Assembly (NCBI RefSeq): GCF_000576555.1
Contig: NZ_CP007145.1
Coordinates: 4,672,501 to 4,736,500 of the forward strand
Source of the DNA: Hymenobacter swuensis DY53
GTDB lineage: Bacteria; Bacteroidota; Bacteroidia; Cytophagales; Hymenobacteraceae
DNA length: 64,000 nt
Direction of reading: 5' to 3'
Shown: piece by piece, positions 42,711-51,969 of the stretch
Layout: each line of letters begins with the position of its first letter
Numbering within the stretch: the first letter of the stretch is position 1
Made by a program: the position numbers and the translations under genes
The notes under the pieces: model-generated
Database searches by the model: none
What the model was told of the DNA's origin: nothing
The model's input: only the letters and a program-made list of their open reading frames with translations

Positions 42711-43496
42711 TCACTTCATCCGCTCCTCAATCTGGCTGAGCAAAAAGCCGGCGTCTTCGCGGTGCTGGGCATCAGGGAAGAGCTCTACGGCACGGCGGGC
42801 GTGCTCCCGGGCCTTCTCAAATTCCTTGAGCTCCAGCAGCACGAAGGCCAGGTTGAGGTGGGCGGTGGCGTAGGTGGGACGTAGCTGCAAGGCCCGCTCG
42901 AAGGGCGCGAGGCTCTCCTGAAACCGGCCCAGCCGCTGGTAGGCGTAGCCGAGGGCAAAGTAGGAGAGGTAATCGCCCTGGCCGTGGGCGTGGGCCTGCT
43001 GGTACTGGGCAATGGTGCGGCGGAACACTTCGTCCTCGCCCAACTCGGCCTCGGCGCAGTCGCACTGCTGCACAGTGAAGTAATAGTCGCCGAGGGCCCG
43101 ACTGAGCTTGTAGTTATCGGGGAAGCGGCCCTGCAGGCGCTCCAACACTAGGCGCACGGCAAAAGCGTAGCGCACCGAGTCCTGGCCCAGCTGGCGGAGG
43201 CTGTCGGGGCTGAGGTCCAGGAGCTTTAGGTTGCGAAAGGCGAAGCGGCGAAGCTCGTCGGTAGCGGTGTAGTAGTTAAGGGCCAGATCAGCCTTCTGCA
43301 GCACTACGGCCGGGTCGGCATTGGTGGGGTCAGTGAGGGCAAGCAGCTGCCAGGCACTTTCGTAGCGGCGCTCCAGCACCAGTTGCCGGGCGCGACGCAG
43401 GGCCGTAGCCGTGGCGGCCGCGGTGGCCGTCTGGGCCGGAGCCACGTGGGGTAGTAGCAGCAGGCTACCAAAAAGCAGGAGAAACAGGCGCACCAT
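42711..43496 (-). CDS. Secreted TPR-repeat protein (paralogue of the one at 36464)
   Basis: A 261-residue protein. Signal peptide ending near APAQ (residue 22). Two to three TPR units in the C-terminal half (GRFQESLAPFERALQLRPTYA, ATAHLNLAFVLLELKEFEKA). It shares the FRNLKLLDLSP block, a GDYYFTVQQCDCAEAE block and AHAHGQGDYLSYFALGYA with the longer paralogue on the other side of the aromatic operon. Function unknown. It converges on the end of the DAHP synthase gene. Confidence 0.78.
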   Translation of the reverse strand: MVRLFLLLFGSLLLLPHVAPAQTATAAATATALRRARQLVLERRYESAWQLLALTDPTNADPAVVLQKADLALNYYTATDELRRFAFRNLKLLDLSPDSLRQLGQDSVRYAFAVRLVLERLQGRFPDNYKLSRALGDYYFTVQQCDCAEAELGEDEVFRRTIAQYQQAHAHGQGDYLSYFALGYAYQRLGRFQESLAPFERALQLRPTYATAHLNLAFVLLELKEFEKAREHARRAVELFPDAQHREDAGFLLSQIEERMK

Positions 43497-43538
43497 TAGC
43501 GGCCAAAGATGCAGGTTTTCATTCGCTATTCAGGACCT

Positions 43539-45365
43539 TCAGGGCTGGGCAAACAGACTGGCATCCAGCTGCTGCAGGGCCGCGTGTTGAGCCGGGGTGA
43601 GGTACATGTACGCCTCGCCCTGCTCGATGCTATAGAACCGGCCGCCTTGCCCCTGCTCGCGGGCAGCCCGCTCGACCAGCTCTATTGCCTTACTATCGAG
43701 CCACTCGTTTTTGGTTAGCAGGGTGGTCTGGTACGTGGCATTGCCTAGCCGAAAGGAAAAGCTGGTCTTCCGGCCGTAGCTCACCTCCGGCCGGAATGTA
43801 TCCTGCACTTGGGCAGGCGCAAAGTCGCCGCGCGAAATAGCCGCCATTTCCCGCAGGTAGCGCGCGTAGGGCGCATCCTCTACCGCCATTTCCCAATCGG
43901 GCCAGTACAGCAGTTGCGGAAAGCAGGCCAGGAGCTCCGCCAGGGTTTGCTTCTGGCCCTGCCCCAGCTGCTGCCGGGCAGTAGCCAGCTGAGCCGGCGT
44001 CAGGTGGCGTAGCAGCCCCAGTGCCTGCAGGCGGTCGGTGAGGCTGTCTATCCACACGGAGGTAAACCGGTTGTCGTGATTTTCTTGGGTGAGGAAGTAG
44101 GCCGCCGTGCCCCATACCTGGCGCTGGGGCCGGGTCAGCATGGCCAGCCCCAGCCGTTCCTGCCCGTATCCCCCTTGGTTATCCGGCTGGTAAGCCAGGT
44201 ACAGCCGCTCGGGTGCCCCCTGGTCGCGCAGCCATTGGTTGAGGCTGGTCCGGAATTCCTCGCCCACCTCCGGCCCGTGCGCCGGGCGCTCATCTTGGCG
44301 CATGTAGCCGTGCAGAAACCGGTTGGTATAGCGACGGCCATCGGCCCGAAAGCTCAGGGTTACATAATCAGCCCACAGGGTCCCCCCTTCGGCCCGCCGC
44401 TCCACCAGGGCCTGCACTTCCGAGGGCTGAAAACGGGGCCAGAGCCGGGCTACCTGCCCCAGCAGGGCCGGATACAGTTGCCCAGGCTCCGAGGGCAGCT
44501 CCCGCAGTTGCAGTACCCGGGCATGCGTCGTAAAGCCCAGCAACTGCAGTGGCGGCAGCAGTTGCTGCGGCGGAGTAGCCGCCTCGGCCTCCTGCCGACG
44601 GGAGGCCGTCAGCTGCCCCGTGAGCTGCAGACTATCGAGCAGCGCGCGGCGAGCCACCCGGCGGGCGGGCAGGGTGGCCTCCGCCAGCATCAGCGCGGCA
44701 CCCCGCTCGCACACGGCTTGCTCAGAAGTCAGCTCCTGCCGGAGCAGCGCGGCCTGCACCTGCTCGTAGGCCGCGTTGCTGAGTAGCCCCAGGGCGTGCA
44801 GGTCGCGGGCCAGGCGGGTGCGGGTTTTTCCCAATACACTGCGGCTTTCATGAATGAGGTGGCCGCTCGTCAGTATACCGCCTTGGCCCAGGGGCGGATA
44901 GATGGTCCTGTTCTTCAGTACTACTGCGTCCTCGGCCGGAATGGCGGCTTCCAGCTGCATGGGAGCCGGGCCGTGGGCCATCAGGTAGTTGGCAATGGCG
45001 GCGGTGTCGGTTTTGAACAGCCCGATGGCCGTTGCAACCAGTGCCTCCTGCTTTTTCTGTTCCGCTGGCGTATGCGGGAAATCGGTGCGGTAGAGCAGTT
45101 CAACAACAAATGCCTGGGCGCAGAAGGTGAGGACGGCCGCCGCACCCTGCCGGGGGGCGAATTCGCCGCTGCCCGACAACAGCTCCTGCGCATCCAGAAC
45201 CTGCAGGCGTCCTTCGGCGGTGGTTTTGCGGAGCAGGTCGCGCCCCTCGGCCGTGAGAATGTGCTGCTGATACAGCCGGTCGGGCAGCTCCTGTACCGGC
45301 GGCTGCCCCCGGCAAGTCAGCGCCACACTGGTAATCAGGAGCCATAGGAATACTACACGTTTCAT
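43539..45365 (-). CDS. Secreted protein of unknown function
   Basis: The start is set at 45365 (MKRVVFLWLLITSVALTCRG, a signal peptide); 63 further upstream codons overlap a GC-rich leader and are dropped. 608 residues, mostly helical by composition with many Leu/Gln/Arg and few Cys. No family was recognised. Repeating short stretches such as LTPAQLATARQQLGQGQKQTL and LTPAQHAALQQLD resemble peptidoglycan- or TPR-like helical solenoids, but this is weak. It lies 42 bases downstream of the TPR gene on the same strand, possibly co-transcribed. Confidence 0.7.
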   Translation of the reverse strand: MKRVVFLWLLITSVALTCRGQPPVQELPDRLYQQHILTAEGRDLLRKTTAEGRLQVLDAQELLSGSGEFAPRQGAAAVLTFCAQAFVVELLYRTDFPHTPAEQKKQEALVATAIGLFKTDTAAIANYLMAHGPAPMQLEAAIPAEDAVVLKNRTIYPPLGQGGILTSGHLIHESRSVLGKTRTRLARDLHALGLLSNAAYEQVQAALLRQELTSEQAVCERGAALMLAEATLPARRVARRALLDSLQLTGQLTASRRQEAEAATPPQQLLPPLQLLGFTTHARVLQLRELPSEPGQLYPALLGQVARLWPRFQPSEVQALVERRAEGGTLWADYVTLSFRADGRRYTNRFLHGYMRQDERPAHGPEVGEEFRTSLNQWLRDQGAPERLYLAYQPDNQGGYGQERLGLAMLTRPQRQVWGTAAYFLTQENHDNRFTSVWIDSLTDRLQALGLLRHLTPAQLATARQQLGQGQKQTLAELLACFPQLLYWPDWEMAVEDAPYARYLREMAAISRGDFAPAQVQDTFRPEVSYGRKTSFSFRLGNATYQTTLLTKNEWLDSKAIELVERAAREQGQGGRFYSIEQGEAYMYLTPAQHAALQQLDASLFAQP

Positions 45366-45571
45366 ACAGGGGCAAATATGCACGTTTTGGCCCTGTATGG
45401 AACGGGCACAGCAGTTCGTGCAAAGGCCGTACCCCACCCGAAAAGTCAGAATCCGGCGGCTTGTGGTTTGGGCAGGCGGGCAGAAAGCCCGAAGTAGCAG
45501 CCCGTACCGGCCCCGGCAACTCTGCCCCGGCAGCCGAGTATAACCCCCACCCAATTTCCTTTCTTGCGGCT

Positions 45572-46942
45572 ATGCTTTTTTACACGGTTATGAAGCCCCT
45601 CGTGCAGGTGGCCTTGCGCGTTTTCTTCCGCAAGCTCGAAATCCGCCACCGGGAGCGGCTGCAGCTGCCGGGGCCGCTGCTTATCTGCAGCAACCACCCC
45701 AACACGCTCATGGACCCGCTGATTGCGGCAGCCAGCCGGCGGCAGTCGGTGGCGTTTCTGGCCAAAAGCACTTTCTTCAAAAATCCGATTTCCCGGGCCA
45801 TTATGGAGTCGGGCAACTCCATTCCCATCTACCGCCGTCAGGACCTCGATACCGGCGCCGAAACCCTGACCCCGGCCCAGCTCGAAGCTCAGAACGAAAA
45901 GGCCTTCGGGCGCTGCTACGACTATTTTGACCGGGGCGGCACCATCATGATTTTCCCCGAGGGCACCAGTGTGTCGGAGCGGCGGCTGCGGCCCCTCAAA
46001 ACCGGGGCGGCCCGCATTGCGCTGGGCGCCGAAGCCCGCCACGACTTCCGCCTGGGCCTGCGAATTATGCCCCTGGGCATCAACTACTTCGACCCGCAAC
46101 GCTTCCGCTCCGACGTGTTCGTGAACATGGCAGAGCCCATTACGGTAGCCGACTACGCCGACCAGTACCGCCAGGACCCCGAAGCCGCCGCCGACGCCCT
46201 GACCGAGGAAATCCGCCACCGCATGGAGCAGCGCCTCGTTATCACACGCACCGATGAAGAAGATGAGCTGGTGACGCAGGTGGAGCGCACCTTCGGCCAG
46301 CACCTGATTCAGGACGACGAGGAAACCCTTTACGACAACTTCCAGCTCAGCCGCACCCTACTACGGGCCGTGCGCTACTTCGAGCAGCACGACGCCGGCC
46401 GCCTGGGCGACGTACGGGAACGGCTGCACAGCTACCACCAAGAGCTGCACCGCCTGCGCCTCACCGACGATGCCCTCGAAACCCGGGGCCCGGCCGGAGC
46501 CCGCCGTAACCGCGCTCTGGAGGCTGGCCTGCGCCTAACGCTGGGGGCCCCGGTGTACCTATACGGGCTTATTAACAGCTACATTCCCTACAAAATACCG
46601 TCCGTTATTGCCCAACGGGCCACTAAAGACGTGGAGTTCGTGTCTCCCATCCTGCTGGTAACAGGGATGCTGACGTTCACCCTGTTCTACTTGGGCCAGA
46701 CGGCGCTGGTGCACTACCTCACGGACAGCTGGCTCTGGACGCTGCTGTATTTTATCAGCCTGCCGCTCACCGGCTTTTACGCCCTGAGCTACGCCGGCAA
46801 CCTGGCCGAGCGGCTGCGCCGCCTGCGGGCGCTGCGCCTGTTCCGCCAAGAGCGCCCCGTGATGGAAAGTCTGCTCCGCCAGCGCACTGAGCTCATCCGC
46901 CTCCTGCGCGAAGCCCGTGCCGCCTACCTAGCGAAAGTATAA
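45572..46942 (+). CDS. Lysophospholipid/glycerol acyltransferase family protein
   Basis: The start is set at 45572 (MLFYTVMKPLVQVALRVF). 456 residues. The PlsC-type acyltransferase domain covers about 30-240: SNHPNTLMDP (His and Asp separated by five residues rather than the usual four, a variant known in Bacteroidota members), MIFPEGTSV and the RLRPLKTGAARIAL region. Two or three C-terminal membrane helices (about 315-420) end in a basic tail. It probably acylates lysophosphatidate or a related lipid at the inner membrane. Divergent from the gene starting at 45365. Confidence 0.85.
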   Translation: MLFYTVMKPLVQVALRVFFRKLEIRHRERLQLPGPLLICSNHPNTLMDPLIAAASRRQSVAFLAKSTFFKNPISRAIMESGNSIPIYRRQDLDTGAETLTPAQLEAQNEKAFGRCYDYFDRGGTIMIFPEGTSVSERRLRPLKTGAARIALGAEARHDFRLGLRIMPLGINYFDPQRFRSDVFVNMAEPITVADYADQYRQDPEAAADALTEEIRHRMEQRLVITRTDEEDELVTQVERTFGQHLIQDDEETLYDNFQLSRTLLRAVRYFEQHDAGRLGDVRERLHSYHQELHRLRLTDDALETRGPAGARRNRALEAGLRLTLGAPVYLYGLINSYIPYKIPSVIAQRATKDVEFVSPILLVTGMLTFTLFYLGQTALVHYLTDSWLWTLLYFISLPLTGFYALSYAGNLAERLRRLRALRLFRQERPVMESLLRQRTELIRLLREARAAYLAKV

Positions 46943-46992
46943 GGGTTCAGGAGCATAGAGTGCGCGGGGATTTTCATCCTCCACGTATCAAA

Positions 46993-47589
46993 TCACCGCA
47001 TATCTTGCTTCAGGCCGCCGCCCAGCGTGAGGATATCGGGTAAGCGGAGGGTGCGGTTGGTGAGGGCACTGATCAGGTGCAGGTCGTTGGCGCTAAGCTC
47101 GGCGTAGGCGGCAGTGCGGGTTGAGCCGGTACGGCCATAATTTAGGCGGGTGCCAGCCAGCAGGCCCAGGCGCACCGCCGAGGACCACCAGTAGTAGCCA
47201 GGCCGGTAGCGGCCGGCCGTATTGTTGGTCAGGAAAAACTGTTTTCCCGTGGTGTAGTTCACCATAGCCCCGAGCGTAAACGGCTGGGCCTGCCAGCGGG
47301 CGTCGCCCAACCCAGCTTTCCAGGGCAGCCAGGTAGTTTTCAGGGTGACGATGGCCAGCGGCTTACTTCCGCTCAGCCGGCGCGGCACGTAACCCACCAG
47401 CAGCTCCGGCTCCAGCCGCTCGTGGGCCAGCCGGTAGCCACCGCCCAGCGCCACCAAGCCCGTACCGCCCGCTACGTGTAGCGTCAGAAAATACGGCCCG
47501 GCGGCGGCTTGTTGCGCCCGCGCTGGTATGCTTGCCAGCAAAACTACCGCCAACGCCCTGAGAGCCGTGATATTAGCTACCCGCCCCAT
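46993..47589 (-). CDS. Small outer-membrane barrel protein B (cassette copy 2)
   Basis: A 198-residue protein starting at the ATG at 47589, overlapping the stop of the phosphoesterase gene by 17 bases (an in-frame TTG lies two codons upstream). Signal peptide ending ARAQ. Eight or so beta-strand segments (GTGLVALGGGYRLAHERLEPELLVGYVP). It aligns with the protein at 48459-49115: both have LVGYVP followed by a hydrophobic strand, YWWSS/YWFST and ANDLHLIS/TNDLYILS near the end. Ligand unknown. Confidence 0.75.
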   Translation of the reverse strand: MGRVANITALRALAVVLLASIPARAQQAAAGPYFLTLHVAGGTGLVALGGGYRLAHERLEPELLVGYVPRRLSGSKPLAIVTLKTTWLPWKAGLGDARWQAQPFTLGAMVNYTTGKQFFLTNNTAGRYRPGYYWWSSAVRLGLLAGTRLNYGRTGSTRTAAYAELSANDLHLISALTNRTLRLPDILTLGGGLKQDMR

Positions 47590-48385
47590 ACGCAACGGTT
47601 TCGAGGCGAAATTCCCGCTGCCCCCACACCGTGAGAATGTGGTAGCGTTTCTTCTGCAGGCTGTAGGTGGTCAGGTAAGTTACACCGTCGTGGAAGGGCT
47701 GCCCGGCCGTGAAACGGTGGACGTGCGCCGCCAGATGAAACACTAGTTGCGGACAGCTGCGCAGCGCCGCCGTATACGCCGACACCAGTTCCGGGTCAAA
47801 ATCCTCATCGGTGGGCGGCATGTGGCCCACTACAATCGTGCGCCGGCTGCCAGCAGTGTCGGCCAGTTGCTGCCGGAGCCAAGCCATATCAGGCACTTGG
47901 CGGCCAAAACCGTATTCCCGCCCGTTGGTATCGAGGCAGATGAAGCGGGTTTGCTGGTACTGGAAGCTGTAGTTCAGAGGGCCGTAAATGTGCTGGTACA
48001 CGGCCCGGCCATTACCGACCAGGTCGTGGTTGCCGATAACGGTCAGAAAGGGCACCCGCAGTGCGTTCAGCCGCTGGTTTACCCATCGGAACTCCCGCGT
48101 GAGGCCAAAATCGGAAATATCCCCGCCCACCAGCACGAAATCAACGGCTCGCTGCTGGTTTACGCTGGCGACGAAGGCCTCCGTTTCATCGTAGAACCGC
48201 TGGGTGTCGCCCACGAACACGAAGCGTAGCGTGTCATCGGCCGGCTGAACCTCCAGACGGCGCAGGTTTTGCGCCGTGAGGCTCCGCTCCCGAGCGGGCA
48301 CGTAGGCTTGGTTGGGGCTGAACTCCACCAGCTGACACCCGGCCAGCCACAGCAATACAATTACTCCCAAGCCCCGAAGCTGCAT
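47573..48385 (-). CDS. Metallophosphoesterase lipoprotein B (cassette copy 2)
   Basis: A 270-residue protein. Lipobox LWLAGC (Cys17). Calcineurin-like metal site in order: FVGDTQ (the second ligand His is replaced by Gln), VGGDISDF, GNHDLVG, VVGHMPP and AAHVHRF. Attached to a membrane outside the cytoplasm, with an unknown phosphoester substrate. It closely resembles the product at 49121, both beginning the mature part with VEFSPN or LEFSPN. Translationally coupled to the barrel gene that follows. Confidence 0.85.
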   Translation of the reverse strand: MQLRGLGVIVLLWLAGCQLVEFSPNQAYVPARERSLTAQNLRRLEVQPADDTLRFVFVGDTQRFYDETEAFVASVNQQRAVDFVLVGGDISDFGLTREFRWVNQRLNALRVPFLTVIGNHDLVGNGRAVYQHIYGPLNYSFQYQQTRFICLDTNGREYGFGRQVPDMAWLRQQLADTAGSRRTIVVGHMPPTDEDFDPELVSAYTAALRSCPQLVFHLAAHVHRFTAGQPFHDGVTYLTTYSLQKKRYHILTVWGQREFRLETVAYGAGS

Positions 48386-48458
48386 GATTCGTGCAGGTCA
48401 AGTTGCAAAAGATGGTTCAGCCGCTGCCTGCCAGCCGCTTATCATCAGCCTGCCGGAC

Positions 48459-49115
48459 CTAGATATCCAGCTTCAGCCCTAGGCTCAACACCAGAATATC
48501 CGCCGGCGAAAGGCTTTTTCGATTCTGAGCGTAGCTCAGAATATACAAGTCATTAGTCCCTAGCTCGTAGAAAGCCGAGAGGTTGCGAGCGTAGCCGGAG
48601 GCGGTGGGCGGCAAGGCGTAGCTTAGGCGGCTGCCCAGTAAAGCCCCGATGCGTGTATCGGTAGAAAACCAATAGTATCCCTTGGTGTACTGGTTGGGTT
48701 CTTCGTCGTTGATGGTGCCGTGGGTGTAGCTGAAATAGCCGCCCACCGTGAGCGGCTTCACCGACCACTTATCCTTGATGGGCAAGGTCCAGGGCGAGTA
48801 CAGCAGCTTGGCCGATGCCAGGGACAGAGCCGAGCCGGCATACTTTTCGGGTACGTAGCCCACCAGAATATCCAGCTCCAGCCGGTCCTTAAGTGTGAAG
48901 CCGGCCCCACCGGCTACCATCCCCAGGCCGCCGCCGGTTTGCAGCACTACGTGGTTGGGGCGATACCAAGGCCGGCTATTGCCGGAAGTCGCTCGGGGAA
49001 TTGACGCTGTCGTGGTTACGCCCAAAGTATCGGGCGCGGCAACGGAAGAAATAGGGCTAGCCGACGCGACCAGCGGAGCAGCCACTAGGGCCACTGAGAG
49101 TATATGCTGTAGCAT
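48459..49115 (-). CDS. Small outer-membrane barrel protein A (cassette copy 1)
   Basis: A 218-residue protein. Signal peptide to about residue 20. A Ser/Thr-rich spacer is followed by a barrel (HVVLQTGGGLGMVAGGAGFTLKDRLELDILVGYVPEKY) ending in ILVLSLGLKLDI. Paralogue of the protein at 46993. Only 5 bases separate it from the upstream phosphoesterase stop, so the two are one transcription unit. Confidence 0.78.
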   Translation of the reverse strand: MLQHILSVALVAAPLVASASPISSVAAPDTLGVTTTASIPRATSGNSRPWYRPNHVVLQTGGGLGMVAGGAGFTLKDRLELDILVGYVPEKYAGSALSLASAKLLYSPWTLPIKDKWSVKPLTVGGYFSYTHGTINDEEPNQYTKGYYWFSTDTRIGALLGSRLSYALPPTASGYARNLSAFYELGTNDLYILSYAQNRKSLSPADILVLSLGLKLDI

Positions 49116-49120
49116 CGGAC

Positions 49121-49948
49121 TTAGAACGTTACTTGTTTGAGGCGGAAGCCTTTGTCACCCCACACCGTCAGAATCACGTACTGGCGCGACTCGAACGACG
49201 ACGAATTAATATAGGTCACCCCGTCCTCGAACGGCTCCCCAATGCTAAACGCGTGGCGGTGCCCGTTCAACTCGAATATCAGGCGCGGATCCTGGCGCAA
49301 AGCACCCGCATAGGCCTCCCGCAACGCCGGGTCAAAGTCCTCATCCTGGGGCGGGACGTGGCTGATGATGACGTGGCGGCGGGCCGTGCGGTCGGCCAGT
49401 TCCTTATTCACCCACGTCATGTCGGGAGCTGTGCGGTCGAAATTGTACTCGCGGCCGTTGGTGTCGGTGAAGATGAACTTGGTGTCGCCGTACACGAAGG
49501 AGTAGTTGCGAGGGCCGAAGATGGCCTCGTAGGCCTTGCGGCCGTTGCCCACCAAATCGTGGTTGCCCACTACGGTCAGGTACGGCACTTTCAGCTTGCG
49601 CAAATCGTCGTTGACCCAGCGCATTTCGCGGGCAAACCCGAAGTCAGAGATGTCGCCAGCCACCAGCATGAACTGGATGCCGGGCTGCTGATTCACGCTT
49701 TTTACCAGGTCCTCGGCGTCGTCATAGAACCGCTGCGAGTCGCCGGTAAACACGAACCGGAGCGTATCACCGGCGGGCAGCGGGTTTTGCAGCAGGCGCG
49801 CCAGATTCTTCTCCGTCAGGTCGCGCTCCGACTCGGGCGCACGGTGGTCATTGGGGCTGAATTCGAGCAGGTCGCAACTGCTGAACAAGAAGGCAGCGGC
49901 CACAGGCAGCAAGGCCCGGACCGGTAGGTTTTGAAGAAATGAGCGCAT
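49121..49948 (-). CDS. Metallophosphoesterase lipoprotein A (cassette copy 1)
   Basis: The start is set at 49948 (MRSFLQNLPVRALLPVAAAF). 275 residues. Lipobox LFSSC. Metal-site blocks FTGDSQ, VAGDISDF, GNHDLVG, ISHVPPQDE and LNGHRHAF. The position usually His in GDxH is Gln in both copies. Substrate unknown; extracytoplasmic. Paralogue of 47573-48385 and first gene of the four-gene duplicated cassette. Confidence 0.86.
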   Translation of the reverse strand: MRSFLQNLPVRALLPVAAAFLFSSCDLLEFSPNDHRAPESERDLTEKNLARLLQNPLPAGDTLRFVFTGDSQRFYDDAEDLVKSVNQQPGIQFMLVAGDISDFGFAREMRWVNDDLRKLKVPYLTVVGNHDLVGNGRKAYEAIFGPRNYSFVYGDTKFIFTDTNGREYNFDRTAPDMTWVNKELADRTARRHVIISHVPPQDEDFDPALREAYAGALRQDPRLIFELNGHRHAFSIGEPFEDGVTYINSSSFESRQYVILTVWGDKGFRLKQVTF

Positions 49949-50198
49949 ACGCCTCGGCACAAAAAGCAACAGAAACGGACCCGTCCGGCGGGATAGGTCC
50001 GGCGCTATATACCGGGGAAGCCGCCGGATGGTTTACCCAAAAACTTCCCTCAGGCATCTGGGAGGCACATTCCAAGACAGGCGTTTCCGGGCGCAACGCG
50101 CTTTACAGGCTACCAACGGCCAAAATCAATTCTGAAGCCATTCTGAAGAAAGCCCCGCGTTTCCGGCAAATAACTTCCTTACCAGGTCGGCAGCCAGC

Positions 50199-51854
50199 TT
50201 ATTCATCCAGATACTGATGCACAAATTTGATGGCCATGCTGCCCTCACCCACGGCCGAAGCTACCCGGGCCATAGCCCCTGCCCGGCTGTCACCGGCCGC
50301 AAAAATGCCAGGTACGCAGGTTTCGAGCAGGTAGGGCTCCCGGCGCGGGTGCTGCCATGCAGTGGCGTAGCGCGGGTCCGTCACTAGGTCGCGGCCCGTG
50401 AGCACGAAGCCTTTGCCGTCGCACACAATCGTGTCGCACACCCACTCGGTGCTGGGCTTGGCCCCTATGAACACGAACAGCGCCCGGGCCGGCCGCCGCT
50501 CCAGCTGGCCCTGCCGGCGCACTACCACCTCCTCCAGATGGTCGGCGCCGCACACTTCGGCTATTTCGGCAAAGGGCAGCAGCTCAATATTCGGGGTCTG
50601 CCCAATCTGCTCAATCAGGTAAGCCGACATGCTGGCGGCCAGGCTTTCGCCCCGAATCAGGATGAACACCCGACGGGCGTACGTGGCCAAGTACATAGCC
50701 GCCTGCCCCGCCGAGTTGCCGCCGCCCACAATGTACACGTCCTGCTCCTGACAGGAGCGGGCCTCGGTGCGGGCGGCCCCGTAGTACACGCCCGCGCCGC
50801 TGAGACGGTCCATGCCGGGCACGTCGAGGGTGCGGTAGCTCACACCGGTGGTCAGAATCACGGCCCGGGTTTTCACCTCGTTGCCATCCGTGAGGGTCAG
50901 CACTTTGTAGCCATCCTGCACGCACAGGCCGGTTACCTCCTGCGGGGCCAGAATTTCGGCTCCCAGGCGCACGGCCTGCGTCCAGGCGCGGTGGGCCAGC
51001 TCACTGCCGCTCAGGCCCGTCGGGAAGCCCAGGTAATTCTCGATGCGGGAACTGGTACCGGCCTGGCCGCCGGGCGTCTGCCGCTCAATTACCAGGGTTT
51101 TCAGGCCTTCAGAAGCGCCGTACACGCCGGCTGCCAACCCGGCTGGGCCGCCCCCGATGACCACCACATCGTAGAGCTCCTGCGAGGCCTGCACCGTGAG
51201 GCCGATGCGGGTGGCCACCTCGGTGGGCGTGGGGCTGGCCAGGGCGGTACCGTCTTCCAGCACCACCACCGGCAGGTCGTGGGCAGTGAGGTTTTTGCGG
51301 GCCAGCAGGGTCTGGGCCTCGGCGTCCGTCTCGAAATCAAGCCACTGGTAGCCCACCATGTAGCCCGCCAGAAAGTCCTTGAGCTCGTGCGACTTCGGTG
51401 ACCATTGAAACCCGATCAGGCGCACGCCCCCGAAGGCCGGCTTGTAGGCGCGCTGCCAGGCCGCCAGCAAATCGTGCAGGGTGGGATAGAGCAGCTGCTG
51501 GGGCGGGTCCCAGGGCTTCATCAGGTAGTGGTCGAGGCGGGCGGAGTTGATGGCCCGGATGGCGGCTTCGGTATCGGCGTAGGCCGTGAGCAGCACCCGC
51601 TTGGCCTCCGGAAACAGCTCCCGGGCCTGGGTCAGCACCTCCACGCCTTCCAGGTCGGGCATGCGCTGGTCGGCCAGAATGAGGGCCAGCGGTTCCTCCC
51701 GCTCGTGCAGCTCCCGCACAATGGCCAGCGCTTCCCGCCCCGAGCCGGCCCGCACCACCCGGTAGTCGCGCCGGAACTCCTGGCGCAGGTCCCGGTCAAT
51801 GGCGCTCAGCACCTGCGGATCATCATCCACACACAGTAAAACGGGCTTTTTCAT
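50199..51854 (-). CDS. Response-regulator receiver fused to a thioredoxin-reductase-like FAD oxidoreductase
   Basis: The start is set at 51854 (MKKPVLLCVDDDPQVLSAID). 551 residues. Receiver domain 1-125 with acidic pocket D10-D12, phospho-acceptor D62 (LILADQRMP) and K113 (MKPW). A glutaredoxin-like segment at 142-215 has WSPKS where a CxxC would be. FAD/NAD reductase module from 228 (VVIGGGPAGLAAG, VYIVGGGNSAGQAAMY, FAAGDSRAGAMARVASAVGEG). The redox-active CxxC of thioredoxin reductase is absent (only a lone Cys in ARSCQEQ). It pairs with the kinase gene immediately upstream. The function is inferred to be phosphorylation-controlled redox signalling; the electron acceptor is unknown. Confidence 0.88.
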   Translation of the reverse strand: MKKPVLLCVDDDPQVLSAIDRDLRQEFRRDYRVVRAGSGREALAIVRELHEREEPLALILADQRMPDLEGVEVLTQARELFPEAKRVLLTAYADTEAAIRAINSARLDHYLMKPWDPPQQLLYPTLHDLLAAWQRAYKPAFGGVRLIGFQWSPKSHELKDFLAGYMVGYQWLDFETDAEAQTLLARKNLTAHDLPVVVLEDGTALASPTPTEVATRIGLTVQASQELYDVVVIGGGPAGLAAGVYGASEGLKTLVIERQTPGGQAGTSSRIENYLGFPTGLSGSELAHRAWTQAVRLGAEILAPQEVTGLCVQDGYKVLTLTDGNEVKTRAVILTTGVSYRTLDVPGMDRLSGAGVYYGAARTEARSCQEQDVYIVGGGNSAGQAAMYLATYARRVFILIRGESLAASMSAYLIEQIGQTPNIELLPFAEIAEVCGADHLEEVVVRRQGQLERRPARALFVFIGAKPSTEWVCDTIVCDGKGFVLTGRDLVTDPRYATAWQHPRREPYLLETCVPGIFAAGDSRAGAMARVASAVGEGSMAIKFVHQYLDE

Positions 51855-51969
51855 GGGAGAGGGGAGTAAATGAGTAACTGAGCAGCGGAGTAACGGAGTC
51901 GAATACAACGGCAAAGTAACCGGCTGCCAGCCATACCGGACCTGTTGCCCTGAGAGAACAACTACTCAG

